From JACPRL01 sp035573715 (GTDB taxonomy: Bacteria; Acidobacteriota; Terriglobia; Acidiferrales; 2-02-FULL-67-57): 64,000 bases of DNA. Location of the stretch: NCBI GenBank assembly GCA_035573715.1, contig DATLZZ010000008.1:4116-68115 (forward strand). Reading direction: 5' to 3'. The position numbers and the translations under genes are program-made. Positions 1 through 8,137 of this stretch are shown in pieces. A model generated the notes under the pieces. That model searched no databases and had not been told where the DNA came from. It was given only the letters and a program-made list of their open reading frames with translations. Each line of letters opens with the position of its first letter. Within the stretch, counting starts at the first letter, position 1.

Positions 1-546
1 GCAGGCACGGCAGAGGGTGCGGCCGTCGCGAACCACTTCGCGCTTGAAGTTGATGCCCTCGCCGCACTGAGCGCAGACGACGCGCGGGGCTTTGTAGCCC
101 GGCAGGTCCTCGGGCGGAAGCTCGACCCGCACCCACTGTTTGGTGAAGAGCTCGTCGTCGGGCAGCTCGCGGTAGGCGCGCCGTTGGCCTTCTTCTTTCT
201 CAAGCTGCGGGTAACGCTCGCGGGCGCGCTGCTTGGATTCCTCGCGGGCGACGATGCGCACTGCGCGGCCGGTCTTCAAATCCACGAACGTCGCCGCCAC
301 CTTGCCGAAGTCTTTGAACTTGAGGGCGCGCTTGCCGAGGCGGCAGCCGGTGACGAGTTGCACGGCGTCGGTGGCGCAGCGGTCAATCTCGACAATCGTC
401 ACCAGGCGCTTGCGCTCGGCGATGGGGTCTTCGATCCCCAGCTCCTTCAGCCCCAGCATCGCCAGCCGCAGCCCCAGTATCTGCCCCGCGCAGGTGTGCC
501 CGTGCGCTACGGCTGCTTGCTGGATGTACTCCTCAAGGCTCCGCAT
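1..546 (-). CDS. FmdE-family protein (partial, 3' end outside window)
   Basis: Open frame on the minus strand from an ATG at 546 to the window edge, 182 codons with no stop, so the C-terminus is missing. The N-terminal block H-G-H-T-C-A-G-Q (residues 15-22) is typical of the FmdE family, named after a formylmethanofuran dehydrogenase subunit but widespread in non-methanogens. The C-terminal part holds two CxxC pairs (C158/C161 and C179/C182), forming the zinc ribbon seen in many FmdE proteins. The natural substrate in bacteria is not established. A TACAAT box (558-563, minus) lies 11 bases before the ATG, so the mRNA may have almost no leader. I recognise the family from the motif and do not assign a reaction. 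Confidence 0.8.
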   Translation of the reverse strand, partial: MRSLEEYIQQAAVAHGHTCAGQILGLRLAMLGLKELGIEDPIAERKRLVTIVEIDRCATDAVQLVTGCRLGKRALKFKDFGKVAATFVDLKTGRAVRIVAREESKQRARERYPQLEKEEGQRRAYRELPDDELFTKQWVRVELPPEDLPGYKAPRVVCAQCGEGINFKREVVRDGRTLCRAC

Positions 547-911
547 AGGCTCAGGTGATTGTAGCCTGCCAGGATTCCGATTACGAGTTTCCTTTCTCGC
601 CCTACCCCGCGGCGGGCGGCAGGTTGAACCAAGGTGAAGGGCTTGACAGGGAAGAAGCTTTCGCTTATTATTCGTCTGGAATGAGTGATGGTCAGAGTAA
701 TGGCCATGTAAAACATTGATTCCAAATGTTTTTATACCCCGTTGTTTTTCAGGTAGTTAGGGTAAACATGAAATGAAACTAGTTAGCCCAGATAAAGTGT
801 TTATAATCAGAATGTTAATGGAGCTGGACTCGCCGATACCCCCCTCCCCCCTCCCCAAGCGGAGTGCTATTGTAGAATATGCTGTAAAATCAATGACTTA
901 CAAGGAAACGT
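547..911. other. AT-rich intergenic gap with an orphan promoter
   Basis: This 365-base gap separates the FmdE-like gene from the M24 peptidase. Bases 660-900 are much richer in A/T than anything around them, and 840-857 is a C-rich pyrimidine run. It holds a near-consensus plus-strand promoter (643-671) with no annotated gene behind it, a 12-codon ORF at 681-719, and a weak A/T-only hairpin with a T run (arms 710-717 and 725-732). A second isolated TATAAT is at 802-807 without a clear -35 box. I see no longer coding potential. Confidence 0.6.
643..671 (+). promoter_or_regulatory. Near-consensus sigma-70 promoter without an annotated target
   Basis: TTGACA (643-648), a 17-base spacer, then TATTAT (666-671). 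The predicted start falls about at the ATG of a 12-codon ORF (681-719). The next plus-strand gene is 1.6 kb away and the interval is filled by an antisense gene. Confidence 0.6.
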
Positions 912-2240
912 CTAGTTGTTACTAACGATATGCCAGTCGGTCTGCCGCGGGATGAACCACTTCATTCCGTCGGGTGCGAGGGCGGCGTCGTCCTCCATCA
1001 TGATGTAGACCTCCTGGCCGTCCCACTCCGGGACTGCGGTCCTGGTGTTGAGCTCAATCGAAGTGTAGGAGCCCAGGCGCAGCGGCAGTTGCCTGCGCAG
1101 GCCGCGGGTCGGCCCGGTGGTGAACGAGCCGATGGCGGCGCCGACGAAGTGGCCGAAGTTGCCGATGGAGTGCGAGTAGATCATCGCCTGCAGCCCATTC
1201 GCCTCGGCGCGCTCCATCGCGGCGGCGTAGACCTCTTCGCCGGTGCGCCCGGGCTTCATCTCGCTGAGCAGAATGTCCTGGAGCTTGTTGGTGTTGGCCA
1301 GGGCGCGTTTCAGGCCGGCGGGCACGTCGGTCTCGTCTTTGCGCGGCACGTAGAAGTGCTTCTGGTAGTCGGTGTGGAAGTCGAGGTAGATGATGCCGAA
1401 GTCGAGGTGGAGGACGTCGCCGGGCTCGATGACGAAATCATCGGGCGCGACCTCGCTGGGGTCGAACTGGAGCCCACGCCGCTGCACGCGAATGTCAGGC
1501 CGGAACCAGATGCCGACGTTGTGGTCGGCGCAGCGCTGGCGGATGAACCAGAGCACGTCGCCCACAGTGGTCTTGCCCGGCGTGATGACCTTGAGGGTGA
1601 AGGCTTCCTCCCAAATCCTGCGCGTGAGCTCAGCGGCGTCGCGAAAGAGCGCCTCTTCTTCGGGGAGCCGCGTGTCGAGGTAGTCAATCACCAGCCGCTC
1701 GGAGCTGACGAGGCGCCGGGAGAACTCCGGCCCCAGCGCGTCGGTGAGCCCGTCGCGCATCGACGCGGTCAGGCCGTCGGCGGCGGAGGTTTCGTGGGCG
1801 ATGTTCACCGCGATGCGTTTGGGCTGGTGCAGCTCGCAGAGCCTGCGCAGCTCCTCGCCGACCCTGGCGCCGCGGGCGGCGATGACGGCGTCAAAGAACG
1901 GCGCGCCCTGCTTCCACTGGTGGCTGCCGATGACAAGGCGCTGCGGCCGTGCGCCCCCGGCGTCGATGAAAACGTAGGCGTTGCGCCCGCCGGGATAGGT
2001 GCCGTCGGGAGTGATGAAGGGAAAGACCGGGTCGACGTTGTACTCGCGCGTCAGCACAATCCACATGTCAACGTTGTTGGCGCGCATGGCCGGACCCAGC
2101 ACGGTGTCGAGCTTGCGCAGCACGATGCGGTCGTGCAGCGCCGCGCGCTCCCGCTCGCTCCGCGCTCCTTCCACGCCCGCGATCAATGCCGGAGCCTGCG
2201 TCAAGAAAAGTGCCAGCAGCCACAGCGCGCGTTTCGTCAT
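912..2240 (-). CDS. Exported M24 family metallopeptidase (Xaa-Pro peptidase type)
   Basis: A 442-residue protein with an N-terminal signal sequence (Lys-Arg, then a hydrophobic stretch to about residue 21), so probably periplasmic. Residues 40-190 match the creatinase-like N-domain and 200-435 the pita-bread M24 catalytic domain. Candidate metal ligands in the expected order are D280 (in H-L-D-F-G), D291 (H-T-D-Y), H364 (with H357 nearby), E396 (S-I-E-L-N) and E416. The family uses two divalent metals to cleave X-Pro bonds or related amides. Exported M24 enzymes of this kind are common in Acidobacteriota and Bacteroidota, but the substrate here is unknown. A TAGAAT box (2262-2267, minus) and a purine-rich Shine-Dalgarno stretch precede the ATG. 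It stands alone, divergent from the methyltransferase gene. Confidence 0.9.
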   Translation of the reverse strand: MTKRALWLLALFLTQAPALIAGVEGARSERERAALHDRIVLRKLDTVLGPAMRANNVDMWIVLTREYNVDPVFPFITPDGTYPGGRNAYVFIDAGGARPQRLVIGSHQWKQGAPFFDAVIAARGARVGEELRRLCELHQPKRIAVNIAHETSAADGLTASMRDGLTDALGPEFSRRLVSSERLVIDYLDTRLPEEEALFRDAAELTRRIWEEAFTLKVITPGKTTVGDVLWFIRQRCADHNVGIWFRPDIRVQRRGLQFDPSEVAPDDFVIEPGDVLHLDFGIIYLDFHTDYQKHFYVPRKDETDVPAGLKRALANTNKLQDILLSEMKPGRTGEEVYAAAMERAEANGLQAMIYSHSIGNFGHFVGAAIGSFTTGPTRGLRRQLPLRLGSYTSIELNTRTAVPEWDGQEVYIMMEDDAALAPDGMKWFIPRQTDWHIVSNN

Positions 2241-2284
2241 TTCAATTTTGCCTCCGCCGGAATTCTAGCAGTATTGGGCGAGAC

Positions 2285-2313
2285 CAAGCCCTGCGGGCCG
2301 CAGGCAGGGCTTG
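2285..2313. repeat. Intergenic palindromic hairpin
   Basis: Arms CAAGCCCT (2285-2292) and AGGGCTTG (2306-2313) with extra inner GC pairs. It sits between two divergent genes, so it is not a terminator for either. It resembles small REP-like palindromes elsewhere in the window. Confidence 0.5.
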
Positions 2314-2358
2314 TCGGCCGGCGGAAAGCTCTGTACCCTCGCGGTGGAGGTTTGAGGA

Positions 2359-3051
2359 ATGATGCGGCGCCTTCTGTTTGTCCTCGTTGTGGTTTTAGTG
2401 GCCGGCGGCGGAGCCGCGGCGCAGCAGCACCTGCACCAGCACAAACCGGCGGAGTCCGGCAAAGGCGAGCACTCCTTCAGCGACGTCGACCGCTACCGCG
2501 CCATCTTCGAATCTTCGGAGCGGGACGCGTGGCAGAAGCCCGACGAGTTGATTCGGGCCCTCGGCATCCAGCGCGGAATGGTGATTGCCGACATCGGCGC
2601 CGGCACCGGCTATTTCGCGCGGCGGTTCGCGGTGGCGGTGGGTCGCGAGGGAACGGTGTTCGCCTCCGACCTCGAGCCGAAGATGGTGGTCGAGCTGCGC
2701 GACCGCGCCGACAAGGACGGCCTGCCGCAACTCGTCCCCATACTTTCTTCGGCCGACAACCCGCGGCTGCCCGACGGCAGCTCCGACATCATTTTCATCT
2801 GCGACACCTGGCACCACATTTCTGACCGCATCGAGTACGCGAGGCGGCTGAAGAACGACCTGGCGCCGGGCGGACGCGTGGTCATCGTCGACTTCCACAA
2901 GCGCGAGCTGCCCGTCGGCCCGCCGCCGCAAATGAAGCTGGCGGAAGAAGAAGTGGAGCGCGAGTTCAACGAAGCGGGTTATCGGCTTCTGGGCACGCTC
3001 GACCTGCTGCCCTATCAGTATGTGCTGCTCTTCGAGCCCGTCTCTCGCTAG
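2359..3051 (+). CDS. Exported class I SAM-dependent methyltransferase
   Basis: 230 residues. Residues 1-22 form a clear signal peptide (Met-Met-Arg-Arg, a Leu/Val core, then A-A-A-Q). A His-rich linker follows and then a Rossmann-type methyltransferase domain: the SAM-binding glycine loop D-I-G-A-G-T-G lies near residues 78-84, and a motif-IV-like stretch reads C-D-T-W-H-H. The W-H-H-I and post-motif regions recall UbiE/ArsM-like methyltransferases. The acceptor is unknown. A secreted SAM enzyme is odd because SAM is cytoplasmic, although similar predicted proteins are frequent in Acidobacteriota. A GGAGG box (about 2345-2349) and GAGGA just before the ATG support the start. Confidence 0.85.
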   Translation: MMRRLLFVLVVVLVAGGGAAAQQHLHQHKPAESGKGEHSFSDVDRYRAIFESSERDAWQKPDELIRALGIQRGMVIADIGAGTGYFARRFAVAVGREGTVFASDLEPKMVVELRDRADKDGLPQLVPILSSADNPRLPDGSSDIIFICDTWHHISDRIEYARRLKNDLAPGGRVVIVDFHKRELPVGPPPQMKLAEEEVEREFNEAGYRLLGTLDLLPYQYVLLFEPVSR

Positions 3052-3076
3052 GAGATTCCTCTCCGCCGGGGAGGAT

Positions 3077-4225
3077 TCACTCCTCTGGGGTCGTTGGCCT
3101 GCGTCGGAACAGGTAGGCGAGAGTTGTGCCAATCACCAGGCCGACCACATAGCCATAGGGCAGGCCGGCGCAAAGCAGGCCGACGAGCAGCACCAACATG
3201 AAGTCTCGCCGCTCCGGGACCACGTCGCGCACCAGCGTCATCAGCGCCACGGCTTCGAAGAACAGAATTACACCCAGCACCGGCTTGGGAAACAGTTCGA
3301 TGGCAACCTGGAAGCCGCGGCTCAGAAACAGCCCCAGGGCGACGTAGAACGACCCTTCCAAGATCACCGAGCCGCCGGTGCGGCCGCCGAAAGTGTAGTG
3401 GCCGGCCATCCCGCCGGAGCCATGGCAGGTGGGAATTCCGCTCAGGAAGGGATTGATCAGGTTCATCAGCGCGTAGGTGAAGCCGATCTTGCGGACGCCG
3501 ACTTTCCGGTCGGGGAAGTAGTCGGCAATGACCTGCTGCGTGGCCAGGACGGAGTTGGCCAGCGACAAGGGCAGTTGAGGCAAGGCCAGCACTACCAGGC
3601 CGGTGAGCACGTCTTCCGCTCTCGGGATATGCAGGCGCGGCAGAGCCAGCCCCACGCCGCCCGCCAGTTGACCCGCGTCCAGGCGCGTCAGAAGCCCGTA
3701 GGCGATGCCGAGAGGAATAATTACCAGCGCGGGCGGAACTCTGCGATTGCCCAGCAGGAAGATCGTCAGCGCGAAGCTGAGCGCGGCCAGCGCGTAGCCG
3801 GCGAGGCCGTCGGCCCGCACGTAGTCGCCCAGCGCCAGCAGGGCCAGTTGCATCCCCAACCCGAGCTGCACCCCGCGCACGACGCTTTTCGGCACCAGAC
3901 GCGCCAGCCCGCCCAGCAGCCCGCTGACGGACAGAAGCAGCATGAGAACGCCGATGGCCAGCCCGCCGCCAAAGAGCACGTCTCCGCTCAACCTTTGGGT
4001 GATGACGATCACCGCCATGGCTTTGAGCGGCTGCACGGGCATCGGCAGGCCGTAGGCCAGGCCGGTGAGAATCTGCATGGCGCCGAACATCACCAGCGCG
4101 CTGGTGGTATCCAGGCCCGCCACCAGGATCATCCCGACAATCAGCGGGAAGTCGGTTCCAAAATCGCCGAAGGAGCCCGAGAGTTCGTTGCGGTCGAAGC
4201 GAACCCATTCGCGCCAGGCTTTCAT
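3077..4225 (-). CDS. MOT1-like molybdate/sulfate transporter
   Basis: Hydrophobic protein of 382 residues if the ATG at 4225 is used; the frame stays open to 4294 but that extension is Arg-rich and unlike the family. The N-terminal signature S-G-S-F-G-D-F-G-T-D and a second conserved stretch P-V-Q-P-L-K-A are characteristic of the MOT1-type branch of the SulP/MFS transporters, and about ten membrane segments are visible. Characterised relatives import molybdate with high affinity; bacterial members are mostly annotated as putative sulfate/molybdate transporters. It faces the methyltransferase gene convergently (25-base gap). moaA for molybdenum cofactor synthesis lies 55 kb away. Confidence 0.88.
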   Translation of the reverse strand: MKAWREWVRFDRNELSGSFGDFGTDFPLIVGMILVAGLDTTSALVMFGAMQILTGLAYGLPMPVQPLKAMAVIVITQRLSGDVLFGGGLAIGVLMLLLSVSGLLGGLARLVPKSVVRGVQLGLGMQLALLALGDYVRADGLAGYALAALSFALTIFLLGNRRVPPALVIIPLGIAYGLLTRLDAGQLAGGVGLALPRLHIPRAEDVLTGLVVLALPQLPLSLANSVLATQQVIADYFPDRKVGVRKIGFTYALMNLINPFLSGIPTCHGSGGMAGHYTFGGRTGGSVILEGSFYVALGLFLSRGFQVAIELFPKPVLGVILFFEAVALMTLVRDVVPERRDFMLVLLVGLLCAGLPYGYVVGLVIGTTLAYLFRRRPTTPEE

Positions 4226-4310
4226 TCGCCGGGTCCTCCGAGGGCCGCAGAACCGGCCCGCGCGGACTATACCCAGCCGGGAAGGGCGACACAAGCGGCT
4301 CGGCGCAGCC

Positions 4311-4332
4311 TTGACAGATTAACTATGGTTAA
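4311..4332 (+). promoter_or_regulatory. TTGACA box overlapping an inverted repeat (candidate promoter/operator)
   Basis: A consensus TTGACA (4311-4316) is followed by the perfect inverted repeat TTAAC-TATG-GTTAA (4319-4332) and an A/T-rich segment where a -10 box would fall. The dyad overlaps the spacer, as expected of a repressor site. No candidate regulator gene is adjacent. Confidence 0.4.
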
Positions 4333-4372
4333 CAAATTATGGTAATGCAGATTAATATCGAGAGGCCCGACA

Positions 4373-5044
4373 ATGGATCCGAAGAGCCTCCTGCGGGTCT
4401 GCCTGCAAACCGTTTTCGTGTTTGCCGTCGCCTTCACCGGCTGGGGCTGGGACGACCTGCCGGGCTTCTTTGCCCATCCGGCCCGCGCGGGGCTGGTCGG
4501 GGTCGCCCTGCTCAGCTTGTTGCTGGTGGTGGCGCTGCGGATTCCGCTCGCGATGCTGCGCAAGGGCTCGCGGCCTGTTGGGCGGCAGCGGTGGGCGCTG
4601 GCTAGCTTGTTCCTGCTCGTGCTGACGCTGATGTTCCTGCTGGCGTATGGCGACCGCCGAGACTGGCTCACGTTCGATGCGCCCGACGGGCTGCGCTATC
4701 TGGCCGTGGCCGTGTACTTCGCGGGCAATGTCATCGCCTTCACCGCGGTGAAGACGCTCGGGCGGCAATACAGCGGCTACGTAACCCTGCAGGAGAACCA
4801 TCAGCTCATTCAGTCTGGTATCTACGGGCTGATTCGCCATCCCATCTACCTGCGGATGCTGCTGGTCGGCGTCAGCGTCCCGGTCATCTTCCGGAGCTGG
4901 CTGTGGGTTCCCTTCTTTCTATCTGTGCTCGGCTTCGTCGCCTGCCGGATTCGCAGCGAAGAGAAGCTGCTGGCCCAGCAGTTCGGCGGCGAGTTCGAAA
5001 CCTACCGCCGCCGCACCTGGCGGCTCATCCCCTATCTTTACTAG
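4373..5044 (+). CDS. Isoprenylcysteine carboxyl methyltransferase-like membrane protein
   Basis: 223 residues with about five membrane segments. The C-terminal half has the ICMT/phospholipid methyltransferase signature: G-I-Y-G-L-I-R-H-P-I-Y (around residues 149-159), followed by a hydrophobic segment and an E-E-x-x-L near the end, with a Y-R-R-R-T-W-R-L-I-P-Y tail. In characterised relatives these elements bind SAM next to the membrane. Bacteria lack prenylated CaaX proteins, so the substrate is probably a lipid or small molecule; this is inference. The gene ends 3 bases past the end of the convergent radical SAM gene (4-base overlap of stops). Confidence 0.8.
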   Translation: MDPKSLLRVCLQTVFVFAVAFTGWGWDDLPGFFAHPARAGLVGVALLSLLLVVALRIPLAMLRKGSRPVGRQRWALASLFLLVLTLMFLLAYGDRRDWLTFDAPDGLRYLAVAVYFAGNVIAFTAVKTLGRQYSGYVTLQENHQLIQSGIYGLIRHPIYLRMLLVGVSVPVIFRSWLWVPFFLSVLGFVACRIRSEEKLLAQQFGGEFETYRRRTWRLIPYLY

Positions 5045-6021
5045 GCGAGTACCGGGAGACCGTTCCGAACCAGCGGGCGCGGGTCGAGGCGGTAGAGGCC
5101 GGCAGCGTGGGCGGCGGCGACGGCTTCTTCGAACTCGCTCGAGGTGAGAGAGCGGTTGATCTCGACGTAGTCTTTGCGGCCGACTTTGCCGGCGGGATGG
5201 TACTGCGCCATCACGTTGACGTAGGTATTGGGCCCGAGCTCGCGCGCCACCCAGTCCATGATCTCCCGGGTGCCGGCGATGCCGCCCGGCATCACCAGAT
5301 GGCGCAGAATGAGGCCGCGCAGCGCCAGGCCGTTTTCATCCACGACCAGATCGCCCACCTGCTCGTGCATGCGTTTGATGACGCGCCGGGCAGCTTCCGG
5401 ATAGTTGGGCGCCTTCGAATAGTGCCTCGCCCTCTCCGGGTCCCAGAACTTGAAGTCCGGCATATAGATGTCGATCACGCCATTCATCAGTTCGATGGAC
5501 TCGAGCGAGTCGTAGGCGCTGGTGTTGTAGACCAGCGGCAGCCGCAGCCCGCGCTCGATGGCCAGCGGCAGCGCTTCGAGAATCTGCGCCACCACGTGTT
5601 CGGGCGTGACGAAGTTGATGTTGTGGCAGCCAAGATCTTGGAGGCGAAGCATCATCGCCGCCAGCTCGTCCGGCTTCGTCTTCTGCCCCACTCCTTCCCA
5701 GCTGGTTTCGAAGTTCTGGCAGAAGACGCAGCGCAGGTTGCACCAGCCGAAAAAGATGGTGCCGGAGCCGTTCCAGCCGCGCAGGCAATCTTCTTCACCG
5801 TGATGCGGAAAGTAGCTGGAGACGACGGCGTAGCGGCCGGTCTTGCAGACAGCGAAGCGGTCGTGCAAGCGGTCGACGTGGCAGTCGCGCGGGCACAGCG
5901 TGCAGTCGGCCAGCAACGCCAGCGCGCGCTCGGCGCGCCGCTCGAGTTCGCCGGATTCGAACAGGGACAGATAGGCAGGTTGAAACTCGGCGCGCCTCCG
6001 GCAGATCGCGACGGTGCTCAT
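5041..6021 (-). CDS. Radical SAM protein, pyruvate formate-lyase activase-like (COG1313 type)
   Basis: 326 residues from the ATG at 6021. The frame is open to 6114, but that extension would run into the divergent dnaK promoter, so the shorter start is preferred. An N-terminal Cys cluster (C40, C43, C47, C59) precedes the radical SAM motif CxxxCxxC (C94, C98, C101; C-N-L-R-C-V-F-C). The Y-N-T-S-A-Y-D-S and M-P-D-F-K-F blocks are typical of the PflA-related COG1313 group. The extra Cys cluster may bind a second Fe-S centre. No glycyl radical enzyme or AMMECR1/MEMO partner is beside it, so its substrate cannot be named. Confidence 0.85.
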   Translation of the reverse strand: MSTVAICRRRAEFQPAYLSLFESGELERRAERALALLADCTLCPRDCHVDRLHDRFAVCKTGRYAVVSSYFPHHGEEDCLRGWNGSGTIFFGWCNLRCVFCQNFETSWEGVGQKTKPDELAAMMLRLQDLGCHNINFVTPEHVVAQILEALPLAIERGLRLPLVYNTSAYDSLESIELMNGVIDIYMPDFKFWDPERARHYSKAPNYPEAARRVIKRMHEQVGDLVVDENGLALRGLILRHLVMPGGIAGTREIMDWVARELGPNTYVNVMAQYHPAGKVGRKDYVEINRSLTSSEFEEAVAAAHAAGLYRLDPRPLVRNGLPVLA

Positions 6022-6094
6022 GCCTAGACCGACTCCAACTGATTCTAACTCATCGCACAAGCGAATCGAAATCTCAAGCGAACGAATCTGTACT

Positions 6095-6115
6095 CTTGAC
6101 AATGAACGGCTCATA
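6095..6115 (+). promoter_or_regulatory. Candidate HspR operator (degenerate HAIR-like element)
   Basis: The known HspR box (HAIR) is CTTGAGT-N7-ACTCAAG. Here CTTGACA (6095-6101), seven bases, then GCTCATA overlap the -35 box of the dnaK promoter. Nine of the fourteen defined positions match. hspR is the last gene of the same operon, which makes autoregulation likely. This is a weak sequence match supported by context. Confidence 0.35.
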
Positions 6116-6124
6116 TCCTATACT
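6096..6124 (+). promoter_or_regulatory. dnaK operon promoter
   Basis: TTGACA (6096-6101), 17-base spacer, TATACT (6119-6124): nearly perfect sigma-70 boxes. The leader of about 72 bases contains a 12-base palindrome, ATATGGCCATAT (6144-6155), and a possible 17-codon ORF (6146-6199). The dnaK ribosome binding site is GGAGGG at 6189-6194. Confidence 0.75.
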
Positions 6125-6202
6125 ATGGCTGCACTAAAAGAGGATATGGCCATATGTTGGCGTAATCTGCTGAAATATAAGGACGTACGGAGGGATTAGA
6201 GA

Positions 6203-8128
6203 ATGTCAAGAATCATCGGCATAGACTTGGGAACCACGAACTCCGTTGTGGCCGTGATGCAGGCGGGCGAGCCTGTGGTGATTCCCAACCAGGAAGGCAG
6301 CCGGATTACACCGTCGGTTGTCGGCTTTGCCAAATCGGGCGAGCGGCTGGTGGGTCAGGTAGCCAAGCGCCAAGCCATCACCAACCCGGAGAACACTGTC
6401 TACTCCATCAAACGCTTCATGGGCCGCCGGTTCCACGAGGTACGGGAAGAAATCAAGCAAGTTCCCTTCAAAGTGGTGGAGGCCAAGAACGGGGACGCCT
6501 GGGTCGAGGTGATGGGCAAGCAGTACTCGCCCCCACAGGTGTCGGCCATCATCCTTCAGAAGCTGAAGGCTGCGGCGGAGGACTATCTGGGCGAGAAGGT
6601 GGAGAAAGCGGTCATTACCGTTCCGGCCTACTTCAACGACAGCCAGCGGCAGGCGACCAAAGACGCGGGCGAGATTGCAGGTCTGGAGGTTGTTCGCATC
6701 ATCAACGAGCCGACCGCGGCGGCGCTGGCCTACGGGCTCGACAAGAAGAAGGACGAAGTCATCGCGGTGTACGACTTCGGCGGCGGCACCTTCGACATCT
6801 CCATCCTCGAGGTCGGCGAGGGTGTGGTTGAAGTCAAAGCCACCAACGGCGACACCCACCTGGGCGGGGACGACATCGACCAGAGAGTCATCGACTGGAT
6901 TATTGAAGAGTACCGCCGCGACCAGGGCATCGACCTCTCCAAGGACCGCATGGCGTTGCAGCGGCTGAAGGAAGCGGCGGAGAAAGCCAAGATCGAACTC
7001 TCGCAGTTGATGGAGACGGAGATCAACCTGCCGTTCATCACCGCCGACGCCAGCGGCCCCAAGCACCTGCAGCTCAAGCTCACGCGGGCCAAGCTCGAAC
7101 AGTTGATGGAAGACCTCATCCAGCGCTCGCTCGGTCCCTGCCGGCAGGCGCTGGCTGACGCGGGCTTGAAGCCCGGCCAGATTGACGAAGTGGTGTTGGT
7201 CGGTGGCTCGACCCGCATCCCGCGCGTGCAGCAAGTGGTGAAAGAGCTGTTCGGCAAGGAGCCGCACAAGGGAGTGAACCCCGACGAAGTGGTGGCGGTG
7301 GGCGCGGCCATCCAAGGCGGCGTGCTGGGCGGGGAAGTGAAGGACATCCTGCTGCTCGACGTCACGCCGCTTTCGCTCGGGGTGGAGACGCTGGGCGGCG
7401 TAATGACCACGCTCATCCCGCGCAACACCACCATTCCGACCCGCAAGAGCGAGACCTTCTCCACCGCAGCCGACAACCAGACCTCGGTGGAGATTCACGT
7501 ATTGCAGGGCGAGCGGCCGATGGCGCGCGACAACCGCACTTTGGGCAAGTTCCACCTGGTGGGAATTCCGCCGGCGCCCCGCGGCGTGCCCCAGATCGAG
7601 GTGACGTTCGACATCGACGCCAACGGCATCCTCAACGTCTCGGCCCGCGATGTGGCCACTGGCCGCGAGCAGAAAATCACCATCACCGCCTCGAGTGGCC
7701 TCTCCAAGGAGGAAGTGGATAGGATGGCCAGGGACGCCGAGGAGCACGCGGCGGAAGACCGCAAGCGCATGGCGGAAGTCGAGGCGCGCAACCGGCTCGA
7801 CACGATGGTCTACAGCGTGGAGAAACTGCTGCGCGAGAACCGCGAGAAGCTGGCCGCCGACGACGTGACGGCGGTCGAGGCGGCCCTGGAGGATGCGCGC
7901 AAGGCGCTCCACGAAGGCGCGATGGACCGCATCAGCGTGGCGCTCGACAACCTCACCAAGGTCAGCCACCGGATGGCGGAGGCGATGTACCAGAAAGCCG
8001 CCGCTGGATCGGCTCCCGGCGCGGCGGCGGCTGGCGAGGCGGGTGGTGCCAAGCCGAGGGAGGAGCCGAAGCAGGGCGAAGTCATCGACGCCGAGTACGT
8101 GGACGTGGACGACAAGAAGGTGAACTAA
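6203..8128 (+). CDS. dnaK: Chaperone protein DnaK (Hsp70)
   Basis: 641 residues, full length. The ATPase domain (about 1-385) opens with G-I-D-L-G-T-T-N-S and has the phosphate-2 motif D-F-G-G-G-T-F-D and the adenosine motif V-G-G-S-T-R-I-P. The linker D-V-T-P-L-S-L-G leads into the substrate-binding domain (about 395-610), with an Ala/Gly-rich lid tail ending in a D-A-E-Y-V-D-type acidic terminus. DnaK binds exposed hydrophobic peptides in an ATP cycle driven by DnaJ and a nucleotide exchange factor. It heads a four-gene operon with an unknown ORF, dnaJ and hspR. grpE is not in this cluster and must lie elsewhere if present. Confidence 0.98.
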   Translation: MSRIIGIDLGTTNSVVAVMQAGEPVVIPNQEGSRITPSVVGFAKSGERLVGQVAKRQAITNPENTVYSIKRFMGRRFHEVREEIKQVPFKVVEAKNGDAWVEVMGKQYSPPQVSAIILQKLKAAAEDYLGEKVEKAVITVPAYFNDSQRQATKDAGEIAGLEVVRIINEPTAAALAYGLDKKKDEVIAVYDFGGGTFDISILEVGEGVVEVKATNGDTHLGGDDIDQRVIDWIIEEYRRDQGIDLSKDRMALQRLKEAAEKAKIELSQLMETEINLPFITADASGPKHLQLKLTRAKLEQLMEDLIQRSLGPCRQALADAGLKPGQIDEVVLVGGSTRIPRVQQVVKELFGKEPHKGVNPDEVVAVGAAIQGGVLGGEVKDILLLDVTPLSLGVETLGGVMTTLIPRNTTIPTRKSETFSTAADNQTSVEIHVLQGERPMARDNRTLGKFHLVGIPPAPRGVPQIEVTFDIDANGILNVSARDVATGREQKITITASSGLSKEEVDRMARDAEEHAAEDRKRMAEVEARNRLDTMVYSVEKLLRENREKLAADDVTAVEAALEDARKALHEGAMDRISVALDNLTKVSHRMAEAMYQKAAAGSAPGAAAAGEAGGAKPREEPKQGEVIDAEYVDVDDKKVN

Positions 8129-8137
8129 GAACGACCC

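Noticed and set aside
840..857. G-quadruplex or promoter element in the C-rich run
   Set aside because: Only two long C tracts separated by single T bases; nothing else supports a function.
930..2825. 631-codon plus-strand frame across the M24 peptidase
   Set aside because: Antisense shadow; the peptidase has signal peptide, metal ligands and ribosome binding site.
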